From: Desulfitobacterium dehalogenans ATCC 51507 | GTDB taxonomy: Bacteria; Bacillota; Desulfitobacteriia; Desulfitobacteriales; Desulfitobacteriaceae | Direction of reading: 5' to 3' | Length of the DNA stretch: 64,000 nt | Assembly: GCF_000243155.2 (NCBI RefSeq) | Contig: NC_018017.1 | Span: 1,364,001 to 1,428,000, forward strand | Part shown: positions 61,758 to 64,000 of the stretch, piece after piece | How positions within the stretch are numbered: position 1 is the first letter of the stretch | Layout of the letters: every line of letters begins with the position of its first letter | Made by a program: the position numbers and the translations under genes | Notes under the pieces: generated by a model | The model's input: only the letters and a program-made list of their open reading frames with translations | What the model was told of the DNA's origin: nothing | Databases searched by the model: none

Positions 61758-61795
61758 GGCCGGTGCCGCTCCGCGGCATGGCCAGCTACCGGAAA
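61758..61795. repeat. linking hairpin of repeat copy D
   Basis: GGCCGGTGCCGCTCCGCGGCATGGCC. It keeps the position and pairing seen in copies A and C with changed bases, which suggests structure is retained. Confidence 0.7.
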
Positions 61796-61821
61796 ATAGA
61801 CCCGGGAAAGACAATCTTAAG

Positions 61822-62020
61822 GACCCGTAAGCGTAGCTTTACGCACAAGAGTGAACGATTTTAGCGGAAGGGCGGCCGGGTTAACGAGGCTTTCTTAATG
61901 TAGCGGAGCCACCGGTTCACATCGGGTACTACCCAGGGGTTTGGCGGAGCTGTTGAGAGAGCGAGTTGACCAGCCTTGGAGCTACTGAGAGAACGTTGTG
62001 CGTAAAGCTACCTGACCCGG
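61822..62020 (+). repeat. dispersed palindromic repeat R1, copy D
   Basis: Ends GACCCGTAAGCGTAGCTTTA and TGCGTAAAGCTACCTGACCC are inverted. Interior GGCTTTCTTAATGTAGCGGA matches copies B and C. It ends 37 nt before ligA. Confidence 0.85.
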
Positions 62021-62030
62021 ATCTCCTTAG

Positions 62031-64000
<1,970 letters not shown>

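Noticed and set aside
61455-61814. 119-aa minus-strand frame
   Set aside because: Lies wholly within repeat R2 and the linker hairpin, has no ribosome site, and parallel frames appear in copies A and C.

Overview
The window looks like the chromosome of a low-to-mid G+C, spore-forming, anaerobic Firmicute of the Peptococcaceae, most like Desulfitobacterium. This rests on gene content rather than a database match: a CotJC-type spore-coat protein, CWB2 cell-wall anchors, single-chain PurL, Tat-exported molybdoenzyme respiration, SAM-I and purine riboswitches, and AGGAGG ribosome sites with frequent TTG/GTG starts.

Layout. (1) 39-1973 (-): secreted HEYGH metallopeptidase-like protein with three CWB2 repeats. 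(2) 2164-15663: a purine operon, purL-E-B-C-F-M-N-H-D, behind a leader with a probable PurBox pair, a sigma-A promoter, a guanine aptamer, a PRPP-type (ykkC 2b) aptamer and one shared terminator. (3) 15745-18466: CotJC-like protein, NiaP-like MFS carrier, one unknown protein. (4) 18809-21771 (-): metNIQ methionine importer under a SAM-I riboswitch. (5) 21851-40849: histidine genes. A TrpR-like regulator (YerC/HisR type) and hisZ are separated from hisG-D-C-B-H-A-F-IE by about 9.8 kb of accessory DNA. (6) 41113-47026: apbE, NusG_II protein, Gx protein, EcfT-like protein, a triple-FMN lipoprotein and a second apbE. This resembles the flavin-based extracellular electron transfer locus of Listeria. 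(7) 47153-57036: sulfur/redox genes, namely CoA-disulfide reductase-rhodanese with an ArsR regulator, then a Crp/Fnr regulator and a rhodanese / molybdoenzyme / FeS / NrfD / TorD / rhodanese operon. (8) 57277-64000: pcrA, CBS-domain pyrophosphatase, ligA (cut by the window end).

The accessory island (about 23403-33195) is the most unusual region. It has decayed serine-recombinase sequence, three copies of one small element ORF, an OLD-like ATPase relic, and three compact gene sets that look like anti-phage defence: a Kiwa-like membrane/DUF4868 pair, a DUF4365 nuclease-like pair, and a SEFIR / caspase-like protease / ThsB-like TIR trio resembling caspase-type (type IV) Thoeris but with an extra SEFIR protein.

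A second unexplained layer is a family of long palindromic dispersed repeats (modules R1 and R2, joined by a short hairpin). They sit directly upstream of purD, hisB, hisIE and ligA, between genes that would otherwise be contiguous. A near-identical AT-rich palindrome lies in both the yerC-hisZ and hisG promoter regions and is a good candidate operator for the TrpR-like protein.
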